From Xenorhabdus doucetiae (lineage in GTDB: Bacteria; Pseudomonadota; Gammaproteobacteria; Enterobacterales; Enterobacteriaceae): a DNA stretch of 64,000 bases. Under the pieces are notes generated by a model, which made no database searches, was not told the DNA's origin, and saw nothing but the letters and a program-made list of their open reading frames with translations. Within the stretch, counting starts at the first letter, position 1. Every line of letters starts with the position of its first letter. Positions 8,679 to 19,215 of the stretch are shown one piece after another. The stretch is from the NCBI RefSeq assembly GCF_000968195.1, contig NZ_FO704550.1, positions 3,844,001 to 3,908,000 of the forward strand, in the 5' to 3' direction. Position numbers and translations under genes: made by a program.

Positions 8679-9959
8679 TCAATTCTCAATCGGTTGCAAA
8701 AACATTGAATCTGGCTGGTTAGCAATCATTTTCGCCATTTTTTCAATCGGATCTGTCCGCAATATATATAACCGTTTCAAAGAAAAAGGATTATCGCCTA
8801 ACTTAACTTTTCCCTGTACCGTGGTGACAGCCAAATGAAATCCAGCTTGTTCAGCCGCTTTTATTGCCTTTGGATTATATCCACCAAAAGGATAGGAGAG
8901 ATAAAACACATGAGGATTAAATTGTGATAGTGCCCGTCTGGAACGGGCAAAATCATACAGGATAGTATGGTATGACCGTTTCAATAGTATGGGCTGTTTA
9001 TTTTTTCCCAGACGATGCAAAAAGTGGGTATGAGACTGAAAATCAAATACATCTTGCATGGCATATAATTCAGGCAGGCTCAGGAATTGCAGGCTGTCAG
9101 GGTTCCATTTCTGTGGATGGCGTTTAATTCTGGATGAAATAATAAAGAGTGTCGCTTTCTGACCATTCTCTTGCAAAATGGGATAGGCATAACGATAAAC
9201 GGATTTCAGCCCATCATCAAAGGTTAAACCAACCACTTTTGCCGGCAAGTTAATGTAACCATTCAGGTAACCTTCCAATTCGTATAATGAAATTGTGGTA
9301 TAACCTGCCCGTTTCAAATAAGCCATCTGCTCACGAAAGGCCGTCAGAGATGTCGTCGTCGAGGTATGTAGAAAATGTTTATTATCGTTAAGAATATGGT
9401 GATACGTTAACAAAGGAATGCCATTATCCAGTTCAGCATCCCGATCACTAATGTAGCCCAATCGATCACCCAAATTAATTTCGTACCAAGTATGGTGTGA
9501 AAGATCTTGTAATTTGTCTAGAACCGGATAGCGGAGATTTTCCATTAAGATTGCAATGGGCTCGCTATCTGTATCAGGTGTGCCATAAATTCGAGCCACC
9601 TTAAAAACCATCAAATTTTGGGAGGCTTTCTTATGAAGAATATTAAAAGGATCACGGGGAAATGCAGATTTTTTAATTTCCTTTAAATTTCCTTTGGCTA
9701 CATAACCTGTACCATTACCAAAATGGAGCGCATAGTAATCACTCTCTTCCTCTTCTTCAATAATTTTAAAGGCTTGCCCTTTCTTTAATACGGCTACCTT
9801 GATGACGTGCTCGCCGACCCAAGAATAAATTTCACTGTCTTTGATCATCTCCATGTAACGATAATGAGGAAAATCGTGGTATTGCGATAAAGCTGAATGG
9901 GAAAAACACATCAGAAGTGCTGAGAAAATCATTGCAGTAATATAAACAATTCGTCTCAT
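8679..9959 (-). CDS. Exported polysaccharide deacetylase with SH3b-like N-terminal region
   Basis: 426 residues with an N-terminal signal sequence (MRRIVYITAMIFSALLMCFS). One or two bacterial SH3-like repeats follow (about 45-95 and 115-175). The C-terminal NodB domain carries LTYHHIL (184-190), TFDDG (246-250), the zinc motif SHTH (309-312) and YLSYPFGGYN (about 366). It should therefore remove acetyl groups from an extracytoplasmic polysaccharide such as peptidoglycan, chitin oligomers or poly-GlcNAc; the substrate cannot be read from sequence. It lies downstream of rpoC but behind that gene's terminator, so it probably has its own promoter. The ribosome site is weak. Confidence 0.8.
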   Translation of the reverse strand: MRRIVYITAMIFSALLMCFSHSALSQYHDFPHYRYMEMIKDSEIYSWVGEHVIKVAVLKKGQAFKIIEEEEESDYYALHFGNGTGYVAKGNLKEIKKSAFPRDPFNILHKKASQNLMVFKVARIYGTPDTDSEPIAILMENLRYPVLDKLQDLSHHTWYEINLGDRLGYISDRDAELDNGIPLLTYHHILNDNKHFLHTSTTTSLTAFREQMAYLKRAGYTTISLYELEGYLNGYINLPAKVVGLTFDDGLKSVYRYAYPILQENGQKATLFIISSRIKRHPQKWNPDSLQFLSLPELYAMQDVFDFQSHTHFLHRLGKNKQPILLKRSYHTILYDFARSRRALSQFNPHVFYLSYPFGGYNPKAIKAAEQAGFHLAVTTVQGKVKLGDNPFSLKRLYILRTDPIEKMAKMIANQPDSMFLQPIEN

Positions 9960-9975
9960 TTTGATTTTCCATCCA

Positions 9976-10008
9976 ATAAAAAATGCCCTCTACCAAGAGA
10001 GGGCATTT
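9976..10008 (-). terminator. Terminator after rpoC
   Basis: An 11-bp perfect stem (9981-9991 with 9998-10008, loop ACCAAG) is followed on the minus strand by a T run. It ends the rplJL-rpoBC transcript. Confidence 0.9.
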
Positions 10009-10053
10009 CACGATTAGCTGTATTTAGCTCTATAGCATCTACGCATCACGAGA

Positions 10054-13000
10054 TTACTCGTTATCGCTGCTGCTACCAAAACCTGCATTCAACAATTCAG
10101 CAAGGTTTGCAGTGGCTTCGTCAACACTCACTTGTGATGCTTCAACCACGACGTTTTCTTGACGGCGACGGATGCGATCCTGATGGTAAGCATAACCTGT
10201 ACCCGCAGGGATCAGACGACCCACGATGACGTTCTCTTTCAAGCCACGCAGTTCATCACGTTTACCTGCAACAGCGGCTTCAGTCAGAACGCGGGTTGTT
10301 TCCTGGAACGACGCCGCAGAGATGAAGGATTCTGTTGCCAGTGATGCCTTGGTGATACCCAACAGGTCACGCTGGAAGGTAGCTGCAACTTTACCGTCCT
10401 GCTCCAGCTTACGGTTTGCAACTTTAACGCGTGCGTATTCGACCTGCTCACCTTCGAGGAATTCAGAACTACCCGCACTCGCGATAGTCGCTTTACGCAG
10501 CATCTGACGAACGATAACTTCAATGTGTTTATCGTTAATCTTAACGCCTTGCAGACGGTAAACTTCCTGTACTTCGTTAGTGATGTAACGAGCAACCGCA
10601 TGGACTCCACGCAGGCGCAGAATGTCATGTGGAGATTCTGGACCATCGGAGATCACGTCACCACGTTCAACCACCTCACCTTCGAACACGTTGAGCTGAC
10701 GCCATTTAGGGATCATCTCTTCGTAAGCGTCACCACCATCCAGTGGGCTGATGACCAGACGGCGTTTACCTTTGGTTTCTTTACCGAAGGAAACGATACC
10801 GCTGATTTCTGCCAGGATAGCAGGCTCTTTCGGACGACGGGCTTCGAACAGGTCAGCAACGCGTGGCAGACCACCGGTGATATCTTTAGTACCGCCAGAT
10901 TCCTGAGGAATACGCGCTAATGTATCACCCGCAGAGATGGACATGCCATCTTCCAGTTGAACAATCGCTTTACCCGGCAGGAAGTACTGAGCAGGCATAT
11001 CTGTACCTGGGATCAGAACGTCGTTACCTTGGGCGTCTACGATTTTCAGTGCCGGACGCAGGTCTTTACCGCTACCGGTACGCTCTGCACTATCCAGAAC
11101 CACCAGTGAAGACAGGCCGGTCAGTTCATCCGTCTGACGGGTAATGGTTTGACCATCAACCATGTCGTAGAACTGGATAATACCGGAGACTTCACTCACG
11201 ACTGGCATGGTATGTGGGTCCCAGTTCGCAACGGTTTCACCGCCGGTCACGACTTCACCATCACCTTTCGCCAATACCGAACCGTAAGGAACTTTATAAC
11301 TCTCTTTGGTACGACCGAAATCGTCGATCAAGCGCAATTCGGTATTACGAGAGGTAATAACCAGTTTGCCTGTTGAATTCGTTACGAATTTCGCGTTGGT
11401 CAGTTTCAGGTGACCTTTGTTACGTACCTGAATGCTGGATTCTGCTGCCGCACGAGATGCCGCACCACCGATGTGGAACGTACGCATCGTCAACTGTGTA
11501 CCCGGTTCACCGATTGACTGTGCCGCGATAACACCAATCGCTTCACCTTTGTTGATCAGGTGACCACGAGCCAGGTCACGACCGTAACAGTTCGCACAAA
11601 CACCAAAGTCAGTTTCACAACTGACTACGGAGCGTACTTTCACGCTGTCAACGGAGTTTTCTTCTAACAGGTCACACCATTTTTCGTTCAGCAATGTGTT
11701 ACGTGTTACCAGAATGTCCGCTGTACCCGGTTTCAGAACATCTTCCGCCGTCACACGACCCAATACACGCTCACGCAGTGGTTCTTTAACGTCACCACCC
11801 TCGATAACCGGCGTCATCAGGATACCGTCGTGAGTACCACAGTCATCTTCCGTCACCACCAAGTCTTGGGCAACGTCAACCAGACGACGGGTCAGGTAAC
11901 CGGAGTTCGCTGTTTTCAATGCGGTATCCGCAAGACCTTTACGCGCACCGTGGGTTGAGATGAAGTACTGGAGTACGTTCAGGCCTTCACGGAAGTTTGC
12001 GGTAATTGGGGTTTCGATGATCGAGCCATCTGGCGTTGCCATCAGGCCACGCATACCCGCCAACTGACGGATCTGAGCCGCAGAACCACGCGCACCGGAG
12101 TCGGCCATCATAAAGATGTTGTTGAAAGAAACCTGCTGTTCTTCTTCACCGTTACGGTTAATCACGGTTTCAGAAGACAGGTTTTCCATCATCGCCTTAG
12201 CAACACGTTCGTTCGCCGCTGCCCAGATATCGATAACTTTGTTATAGCGTTCGCCCGCGGTAACCAGACCTGACTGGAACTGTTCCTGAATTTCGGCCAC
12301 TTCTGCTTCCGCTTCCGCGATGATGCCTTCTTTCTTCTCAGGGATCACCATGTCGTCAATACCTACGGATACCCCTGAACGGGCAGCGTAAGCAAAACCG
12401 GTATACATGGTCTGGTCAGCTAAGATAACGGTGGGTTTCAGGCCCAGTATGCGGTAACAGGTGTTCAGCATTCTGGAAATGGCTTTTTTACCCAGCGCCT
12501 GGTTAATCAGTGAATATGGCAGACCTCGCGGTACGATCATCCACAGGATGGCACGACCGATAGTGGTATCCACCAGACCGGTATTAACGGTGACATTACC
12601 TTCGCCATCTCTCACTTCTTCAGTGATACGAACTTTGACACGGGCGTGCAAAGAAGCCAGGCCGGCACGGTAAACGCGCTCTGCTTCTTTAGGGCCGGTC
12701 AGCACCATGCCTTCGCCTTTCGCGTTAACACAGTCACGGGTCATGTAGTACAGACCCAATACAACGTCCTGAGATGGAACGATGATAGGTTCACCGCTCG
12801 CCGGAGACAGGATGTTGTTGGTAGACATCATCAGCGCACGCGCTTCCAACTGAGCTTCCAGTGTCAACGGTACGTGAACAGCCATCTGGTCACCATCGAA
12901 GTCGGCGTTATACGCCGCACACACCAGCGGGTGCAACTGAATGGCTTTACCTTCGATCAGAACCGGTTCAAAAGCCTGAATACCCAGACGGTGAAGGGTT

Positions 13001-14280
13001 GGTGCACGGTTCAGCAGAACCGGGTGCTCACGGATGACTTCATCCAGGATATCCCATACAACCGCTTCTTCACGCTCAACCATTTTCTTGGCGGCTTTGA
13101 TGGTCGTCGCCAGACCACGCAGTTCCAGCTTGCCGTAAATGAATGGCTTGAACAGTTCCAGCGCCATCTTCTTAGGCAGACCACACTGATGCAGGCGCAA
13201 GTATGGACCTACGGTAATTACCGAACGGCCTGAGTAGTCAACACGTTTACCCAGCAGGTTCTGACGGAAACGACCCTGTTTACCCTTGATCATGTCTGCC
13301 AAGGATTTCAGAGGACGTTTGTTGGAACCGGTGATCGCACGACCGCGACGGCCGTTGTCCAGCAACGCATCAACCGCTTCCTGCAACATACGTTTTTCGT
13401 TACGTACGATGATATCCGGCGCAGCCAGATCCAGCAGGCGTTTCAGACGGTTGTTACGGTTAATAACGCGACGATACAGATCGTTCAGGTCTGAGGTTGC
13501 GAAACGGCCGCCATCCAGCGGAACCAGTGGACGCAGATCCGGTGGCAGAACGGGCAGAACGGTCAGAACCATCCACTCTGGTTTGTTACCAGACTGAATG
13601 AAGGCTTCCAGCAGTTTAATACGCTTGGTCAGCTTCTTACGCTTGGTTTCAGAGTTGGTCTCGTTCAGCTCTTCACGCAAGGTTTCACATTCGTTTTCCA
13701 AGTCGATGCTTTTCAGCAATGCCTGGATCGCTTCTGCACCCATTTTGGCATCAAATTCATCACCGAACTCTTCCAGAGCATCCAGATACTGCTCTTCGGT
13801 CAGGATTTGGCTACGCTCAAGGTTGGTCATGCCGCCTTCGACAACCACATAGGATTCGAAATACAGTACGCGTTCAATGTCGCGCAGAGGCATGTCCAGC
13901 AACAAACCAATGCGGGATGGCAGAGATTTCAGGAACCAGATGTGAGCGGTTGGAGATGCCAGCTCGATGTGCCCCATACGTTCACGACGTACTTTGGTCT
14001 GGGTCACTTCAACGCCACATTTCTCACAAATCACACCACGGTGTTTCAAACGCTTGTATTTACCACACAAGCATTCGTAATCTTTTACTGGCCCGAAAAT
14101 ACGTGCACAGAAAAGACCGTCACGCTCAGGCTTGAACGTACGGTAGTTAATAGTTTCCGGCTTTTTTACTTCCCCGAATGACCACGAACGGATCATATCT
14201 GGGGAGGCCAGAGCAATTTTGATCGCATCAAACTCTTCGGTCTTGGTTTGCGCTTTCAGAAATTTCAATAAGTCTTTCAC
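10054..14280 (-). CDS. rpoC: RNA polymerase beta' subunit
   Basis: Largest catalytic subunit of RNA polymerase, 1408 residues (E. coli 1407). The start is a GTG at 14280 with AGGAG upstream (protein starts (M)KDLLKFLKAQ); the open frame further upstream is not conserved. Visible parts are the first zinc site CLCGKYKRLKHRGVICEKC (about 70-88), the Mg-binding NADFDGDQMAVH (about 458-469), the trigger-loop region and the second zinc cysteines in CETDFGVCANCYGRD. The C-terminal tail before the last ELLNAGFGSSSDNE differs from E. coli, as is common. It follows rpoB by 81 bases. Confidence 0.98.
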   Translation of the reverse strand: MKDLLKFLKAQTKTEEFDAIKIALASPDMIRSWSFGEVKKPETINYRTFKPERDGLFCARIFGPVKDYECLCGKYKRLKHRGVICEKCGVEVTQTKVRRERMGHIELASPTAHIWFLKSLPSRIGLLLDMPLRDIERVLYFESYVVVEGGMTNLERSQILTEEQYLDALEEFGDEFDAKMGAEAIQALLKSIDLENECETLREELNETNSETKRKKLTKRIKLLEAFIQSGNKPEWMVLTVLPVLPPDLRPLVPLDGGRFATSDLNDLYRRVINRNNRLKRLLDLAAPDIIVRNEKRMLQEAVDALLDNGRRGRAITGSNKRPLKSLADMIKGKQGRFRQNLLGKRVDYSGRSVITVGPYLRLHQCGLPKKMALELFKPFIYGKLELRGLATTIKAAKKMVEREEAVVWDILDEVIREHPVLLNRAPTLHRLGIQAFEPVLIEGKAIQLHPLVCAAYNADFDGDQMAVHVPLTLEAQLEARALMMSTNNILSPASGEPIIVPSQDVVLGLYYMTRDCVNAKGEGMVLTGPKEAERVYRAGLASLHARVKVRITEEVRDGEGNVTVNTGLVDTTIGRAILWMIVPRGLPYSLINQALGKKAISRMLNTCYRILGLKPTVILADQTMYTGFAYAARSGVSVGIDDMVIPEKKEGIIAEAEAEVAEIQEQFQSGLVTAGERYNKVIDIWAAANERVAKAMMENLSSETVINRNGEEEQQVSFNNIFMMADSGARGSAAQIRQLAGMRGLMATPDGSIIETPITANFREGLNVLQYFISTHGARKGLADTALKTANSGYLTRRLVDVAQDLVVTEDDCGTHDGILMTPVIEGGDVKEPLRERVLGRVTAEDVLKPGTADILVTRNTLLNEKWCDLLEENSVDSVKVRSVVSCETDFGVCANCYGRDLARGHLINKGEAIGVIAAQSIGEPGTQLTMRTFHIGGAASRAAAESSIQVRNKGHLKLTNAKFVTNSTGKLVITSRNTELRLIDDFGRTKESYKVPYGSVLAKGDGEVVTGGETVANWDPHTMPVVSEVSGIIQFYDMVDGQTITRQTDELTGLSSLVVLDSAERTGSGKDLRPALKIVDAQGNDVLIPGTDMPAQYFLPGKAIVQLEDGMSISAGDTLARIPQESGGTKDITGGLPRVADLFEARRPKEPAILAEISGIVSFGKETKGKRRLVISPLDGGDAYEEMIPKWRQLNVFEGEVVERGDVISDGPESPHDILRLRGVHAVARYITNEVQEVYRLQGVKINDKHIEVIVRQMLRKATIASAGSSEFLEGEQVEYARVKVANRKLEQDGKVAATFQRDLLGITKASLATESFISAASFQETTRVLTEAAVAGKRDELRGLKENVIVGRLIPAGTGYAYHQDRIRRRQENVVVEASQVSVDEATANLAELLNAGFGSSSDNE

Positions 14281-14361
14281 GAAATGGCTCCTGTCGGAGT
14301 TAGACCTGTTAGGTGAGTGGCCCATGCCACTCACCTGTATAACCACTGGTTGGAAAACGGT

Positions 14362-17300
14362 TTATTCGTCTTCCAGCTCGATGTTGATACCCAACGAACG
14401 GATTTCTTTCAGCAATACGTTGAAAGATTCCGGCATGCCTGGTTCCATCTGGTGGTTACCATCCACGATGTTTTTATACATCTTGGTTCGACCGTTAACA
14501 TCGTCGGATTTAACGGTGAGCATTTCTTGCAGGGTGTATGCAGCACCGTATGCTTCCAGTGCCCACACTTCCATCTCACCGAAGCGCTGTCCACCGAACT
14601 GTGCCTTACCACCCAGCGGCTGCTGAGTCACCAGGCTGTAAGAACCGGTAGAACGGGCGTGCATCTTGTCATCAACCAAGTGGTTCAATTTCAGCATGTA
14701 CATGTAACCCACGGTGACTTGACGCTCGAATTGTTCACCAGTACGGCCGTCAAACAGCGTGATCTGACCGGAAGTCGGCAAGCCGCCCAGTTTCAACAAC
14801 TCTTTGATTTCGGTCTCTTTTGCACCGTCAAAAACTGGCGTTGCGATCGGCATACCTTTTCTCAGGTTTTCAGCCAGACGCATCACTTCTTCGTCGGTAA
14901 AGGTGTTCAAATCCACTTTCTGGCGAGTATCATCACCCAGATCATACGCTTTCTGGATAAATTCACGCAGTTTGGCAACTTCTTGCTGCTGTTTCAGCAT
15001 GGCATTGATCTTGTCACCAATACCTTTCGCCGCCATACCCAAGTGCGTTTCCAGAATCTGACCGATGTTCATACGTGATGGTACGCCCAGCGGGTTCAGT
15101 ACGATGTCCACGGGTGTGCCGTTTTCATCGTAAGGCATGTCTTCGATCGGGTTGATCTTGGAGATAACCCCTTTGTTACCGTGACGACCTGCCATCTTGT
15201 CACCAGGCTGGATTTGGCGTTTCACGGCCAGATACACTTTGACAATTTTCAGCACGCCGGGTGCCAGATCGTCGCCCTGAGTGATCTTACGGCGTTTGGC
15301 ATCCAGTTTTTTCTCGAACTCGACTTTCAGTTCGTCATACTGTTCTGCCAACTGCTCCAACTGATTCTGTTTTTCTTCATCAGCCAGACCCAACTCCAAC
15401 CAACGTTCACGAGGAAGTTTGTTGAGTTTTTCCGCTTCAATACCACCGGCAACCAGTACCGAGTGAATACGGGCAAACAAGCCAGCTTCGAAGATTTGCA
15501 GTTCTTCTGTCAGGTCTTTCTTAGCCTCACGCAACTGCATCTCTTCAATTTCCAACGCACGCTTGTCTTTCTCTACGCCATCACGGGTAAAGACTTGTAC
15601 GTCGATGACAGTACCAGAAACACCGTTTGGTACGCGCAGTGAAGAGTCTTTCACATCAGACGCTTTCTCACCGAAGATCGCACGCAACAGCTTTTCTTCT
15701 GGTGTTAGCTGAGTTTCACCTTTCGGTGTCACTTTACCAACCAGAATGTCGCCACCTTTGACTTCCGCACCGATATAAACGATACCGGATTCGTCCAGCT
15801 TAGACAGCGCAGCTTCACCCACGTTAGGGATGTCAGCCGTAATCTCTTCAGGCCCCAGTTTGGTGTCACGGGACACACAAGCCAGTTCTTGAATGTGAAT
15901 GGTGGTGAAACGGTCTTCCTGAACAACACGCTCAGAGACGAGGATGGAGTCCTCGAAGTTATAACCATTCCAAGGCATGAACGCCACGCGCATGTTCTGA
16001 CCCAGTGCCAGTTCACCCAAGTCGGTGGATGGACCATCAGCCAGTACGTCACCACGTTCTACCAATTCACCCAAAGAAACACATGGCATCTGGTTGATAC
16101 AGGTGTTTTGGTTTGAACGGGTATATTTGGTCAGGTTATAGATATCAATGCCCGCTTCACCCGCGTACATTTCATCTTCGTTCACTTTGATAACGATACG
16201 GGAGGCGTCAACGTACTGAACCACACCGCCGCGTTTAGCAACCGAGGTAACACCGGAGTCAACCGCTACCGCACGTTCCATGCCTGTTCCGACCAGCGGC
16301 TTATCAGCACGCAGAGTTGGAACTGCCTGACGTTGCATGTTCGCACCCATCAATGCACGGTTGGCGTCATCGTGTTCAAGGAATGGGATCAAGGAAGCAC
16401 CGACGGACACGATCTGTTGTGTCGAAACGTCCATGTACTGAACCTGATCACGGTTGAACAAGCTGGATTCATCGTAATGACGGCAAGTGACCAATTCTTC
16501 AACGAAGTGGCCTTCTTCATCCAGTACGGTGTTCGCCTGTGCAATGACGTAGTTACCTTCTTCGATGGCTGACAGGTAGTGGATTTCATCCGTCACCACG
16601 CCATCACGCACTAAGCGGTAAGGCGTTTCAAGGAAACCATACTCATTGGTACGCGCATAAACGGACAATGAGTTAATCAGACCGATGTTTGGACCTTCCG
16701 GGGTTTCGATTGGACATACACGGCCGTAATGGGTTGGGTGTACGTCTCGAACTTCAAAGCCGGCACGCTCACGGGTCAGACCGCCTGGGCCCAACGCAGA
16801 AATACGGCGTTTATGGGTAATTTCAGACAGTGGGTTGTTCTGGTCCATGAACTGGGACAACTGGCTGGAACCAAAGAACTCTTTCACCGCCGCAGAAATA
16901 GGTTTGGCGTTGATCATGTCCTGTGGCATCAGGGTATCCAGATCGCCCAGGGACAAACGCTCTTTCACGGCACGCTCGACACGAACCAGACCGACGCGGA
17001 ACTGATTTTCCGCCATTTCACCCACGGAACGGATACGACGGTTGCCCAAGTGGTCGATATCGTCAACTTCACCTTTACCGTTACGGATATCGATGAGCTT
17101 CTTCATCACGTCAATGATGTCTTCTTTGCTCAGGATACCGGAACCTTCAACCTCTTCACGATCCAGTGAACGGTTGAACTTCATGCGACCCACCGCAGAC
17201 AGATCATAACGATCTTCAGAGAAGAACAGGTTCTCAAACAGGTTTTCTGCGGCTTCACGTGTTGGTGGTTCACCCGGACGCATCATGCGATAGATTTCAA

Positions 17301-18390
17301 CCAGTGCGCTCAGGCGATCATTGGTTGGGTCAATACGCAGAGTTTCGGAAATGTAAGCACCGTGGTCCAGATCATTGGTAAACAGGGTCTCGATAGATTT
17401 GTAACCAGACTGGCTCAAACGTGCCAGCAGATCCAAAGAGAGTTCCATGTTAGCCGCACAGATGATTTCACCTGTGTTCTGGTCGATGTAATCTTTTGCT
17501 ACCACTTTACCCGCGATATATTCGACAGGCACCTCAATACGGTCTACCTGATCTTTTTCTAACTGGCGGATATGACGGGCGGTGATACGGCGGCCTTTTT
17601 CAACATAGACCTTACCGTTTGCTTCGATATCAAATGAAGCTGTCTCGCCACGCAGACGTTCTGGAACCAGCGTCATCTGCAATTTATTGGCGTGAATTTC
17701 GAAAACGGTTTTTTTGAAGAACAGATTCAGAATGTCTTCAGTGGAATAACTCATCGCGCGCAGAATAATCGAAGCCGGCAACTTACGGCGGCGGTCGATA
17801 CGCACAAACAGGTTATCTTTTGGATCAAATTCGAAATCTAACCACGAACCACGGTAAGGGATGATACGTGCGTTATACAGTACCTTACCGGATGAATGGG
17901 TTTTACCCTTATCGCTGTCAAAGAAAACGCCTGGGCTACGATGCAACTGAGATACGATAACGCGCTCAGTACCGTTGATAACGAAGGTGCCGTTATCCGT
18001 CATGAGTGGAATTTCACCCATGTAGACTTCTTGTTCTTTGATGTCTTTAACTGTGCCTTCTGGCGCTTCGCGCTCATAGATAACCAGACGCAGCTTAACG
18101 CGCAGCGGTGCGGAGAACGTCACGCCACGGATCTGACACTCTTTAACATCAAAGACAGGTTCGCCAAGACGGTAGCTTACATATTGCAGCTCGGAATTGC
18201 CGCTGTAGCTCTGAATTGGAAACACTGAACGGAAGGCCGCTTCCAGTCCATTCTGGCCTTCAGGATCTTGCTCGATAAACTTCTGGAACGAGTCAAGCTG
18301 GATAGAAAGAAGGTATGGAACATCCAAAACTTGTGGACGTTTACCAAAATCCTTACGAATACGTTTTTTCTCGGTATAGGAGTAAACCAT
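14362..18390 (-). CDS. rpoB: RNA polymerase beta subunit
   Basis: Second catalytic subunit of RNA polymerase. The 1342 residues from the ATG at 18390 (GAGGAA upstream, MVYSYTEKKRIRKDF) equal the E. coli length; the in-frame extension to 18456 is not part of the gene. The rifampicin pocket reads GSSQLSQFMDQNNPLSEITHKRRISALG in the ordinary sensitive form, with the Asp, His and Ser that usually mutate all unchanged. It ends INIELEDE. It is separated from rplL by an attenuator. Confidence 0.98.
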   Translation of the reverse strand: MVYSYTEKKRIRKDFGKRPQVLDVPYLLSIQLDSFQKFIEQDPEGQNGLEAAFRSVFPIQSYSGNSELQYVSYRLGEPVFDVKECQIRGVTFSAPLRVKLRLVIYEREAPEGTVKDIKEQEVYMGEIPLMTDNGTFVINGTERVIVSQLHRSPGVFFDSDKGKTHSSGKVLYNARIIPYRGSWLDFEFDPKDNLFVRIDRRRKLPASIILRAMSYSTEDILNLFFKKTVFEIHANKLQMTLVPERLRGETASFDIEANGKVYVEKGRRITARHIRQLEKDQVDRIEVPVEYIAGKVVAKDYIDQNTGEIICAANMELSLDLLARLSQSGYKSIETLFTNDLDHGAYISETLRIDPTNDRLSALVEIYRMMRPGEPPTREAAENLFENLFFSEDRYDLSAVGRMKFNRSLDREEVEGSGILSKEDIIDVMKKLIDIRNGKGEVDDIDHLGNRRIRSVGEMAENQFRVGLVRVERAVKERLSLGDLDTLMPQDMINAKPISAAVKEFFGSSQLSQFMDQNNPLSEITHKRRISALGPGGLTRERAGFEVRDVHPTHYGRVCPIETPEGPNIGLINSLSVYARTNEYGFLETPYRLVRDGVVTDEIHYLSAIEEGNYVIAQANTVLDEEGHFVEELVTCRHYDESSLFNRDQVQYMDVSTQQIVSVGASLIPFLEHDDANRALMGANMQRQAVPTLRADKPLVGTGMERAVAVDSGVTSVAKRGGVVQYVDASRIVIKVNEDEMYAGEAGIDIYNLTKYTRSNQNTCINQMPCVSLGELVERGDVLADGPSTDLGELALGQNMRVAFMPWNGYNFEDSILVSERVVQEDRFTTIHIQELACVSRDTKLGPEEITADIPNVGEAALSKLDESGIVYIGAEVKGGDILVGKVTPKGETQLTPEEKLLRAIFGEKASDVKDSSLRVPNGVSGTVIDVQVFTRDGVEKDKRALEIEEMQLREAKKDLTEELQIFEAGLFARIHSVLVAGGIEAEKLNKLPRERWLELGLADEEKQNQLEQLAEQYDELKVEFEKKLDAKRRKITQGDDLAPGVLKIVKVYLAVKRQIQPGDKMAGRHGNKGVISKINPIEDMPYDENGTPVDIVLNPLGVPSRMNIGQILETHLGMAAKGIGDKINAMLKQQQEVAKLREFIQKAYDLGDDTRQKVDLNTFTDEEVMRLAENLRKGMPIATPVFDGAKETEIKELLKLGGLPTSGQITLFDGRTGEQFERQVTVGYMYMLKLNHLVDDKMHARSTGSYSLVTQQPLGGKAQFGGQRFGEMEVWALEAYGAAYTLQEMLTVKSDDVNGRTKMYKNIVDGNHQMEPGMPESFNVLLKEIRSLGINIELEDE

Positions 18391-18786
18391 AGGGTTCCTC
18401 AGCTCGCTGATAAGTGACCCACTCAGCCCGCCCTTAAGGGCAGCTCTCTGCAACACTATTTTTTCGAACAGAAAACAGAATATTTTCCGTAATACCCATT
18501 ACTATTACTCTTAAATCATTTCATTGCGTTACCTTACTACCGAGCTACCCGAGTGGATCGTAGCTGAGAACGCAGTATATTAAGTCGTCAATAGGAAAAA
18601 GTATTCTGGGTTTATTAATCGCCAAACAGTGTGAAATGCGACTAACTCCCTACATAATGGCTTTCGGGCAATCGACTTTCAGACGATCTGCTTTCAAGCA
18701 ATGCCCTTACAGCGCAAAAAGGCTGGCGATTAAAAAACCGCCAGCCGCCAGCCTTAAAAAATCAGGCTGCGAACTTCAAACTGATC
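18391..18786 (-). promoter_or_regulatory. rplL-rpoB intercistronic region with attenuator
   Basis: This 396-base gap holds the hairpin GGCTGGCG/CGCCAGCC (18739-18746 with 18721-18728) followed on the minus strand by TTTTT at 18716-18720. In E. coli a terminator here lets only part of the rplJL transcripts continue into rpoBC. A second GCCAGCC (18747-18753) could form a competing stem. The remaining ~300 bases hold no gene; in E. coli an RNase III site lies here, which I cannot place with confidence. Confidence 0.75.
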
Positions 18787-19152
18787 TTACTTGATCTCAA
18801 CAGAAGCACCTGCTTCTTCCAGAGATTTTTTCAGAGCTTCAGCGTCGTCTTTGCTGATGCCTTCTTTCAGTGCTGCTGGTGCGCTTTCAACCAGGTCTTT
18901 AGCTTCTTTCAGACCCAGGCCAGTTGCGCCACGTACTGCTTTGATTACAGCAACTTTGTTAGCGCCAGCGCCAGTCAGGATAACGTCGAATTCAGTTTTT
19001 TCTTCAACTGCTTCAGCAGCGCCACCAACTACAGCTACAGCTGCAGCAGCAGAAACGCCGAATTTTTCTTCCATCATGCTGATCAGTTCAACAACGTCCA
19101 TTACAGACATTTCTGCAACTGCGTCCAGAATTTGTTCTTTAGTGATAGACAT
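18787..19152 (-). CDS. rplL: Ribosomal protein L7/L12
   Basis: Stalk protein of the large subunit that recruits and stimulates elongation factors; several copies bind L10. It has 121 residues: an N-terminal dimer-forming helix pair, an Ala/Gly-rich hinge (about 36-52) and the C-terminal factor-binding domain with the KAVRGATGLGLKEAKDLVE stretch. It sits 63 bases after rplJ, as in E. coli, with which it is translated under L10 control. The very biased codon use fits high expression. Confidence 0.98.
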   Translation of the reverse strand: MSITKEQILDAVAEMSVMDVVELISMMEEKFGVSAAAAVAVVGGAAEAVEEKTEFDVILTGAGANKVAVIKAVRGATGLGLKEAKDLVESAPAALKEGISKDDAEALKKSLEEAGASVEIK

Positions 19153-19215
19153 AACAAGTGTTCCTAAAATTCAGAAAAAGTTTATACGTTAAAAAGCAAC
19201 GAAGGAAATAGGCTA

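Noticed and set aside
12646..13233. 195-codon frame antisense to rpoC, and many similar long frames antisense to rpoB, tufA, fusA and polA
   Set aside because: These are shadows of genes with strongly biased codons; none has a ribosome site or domain.
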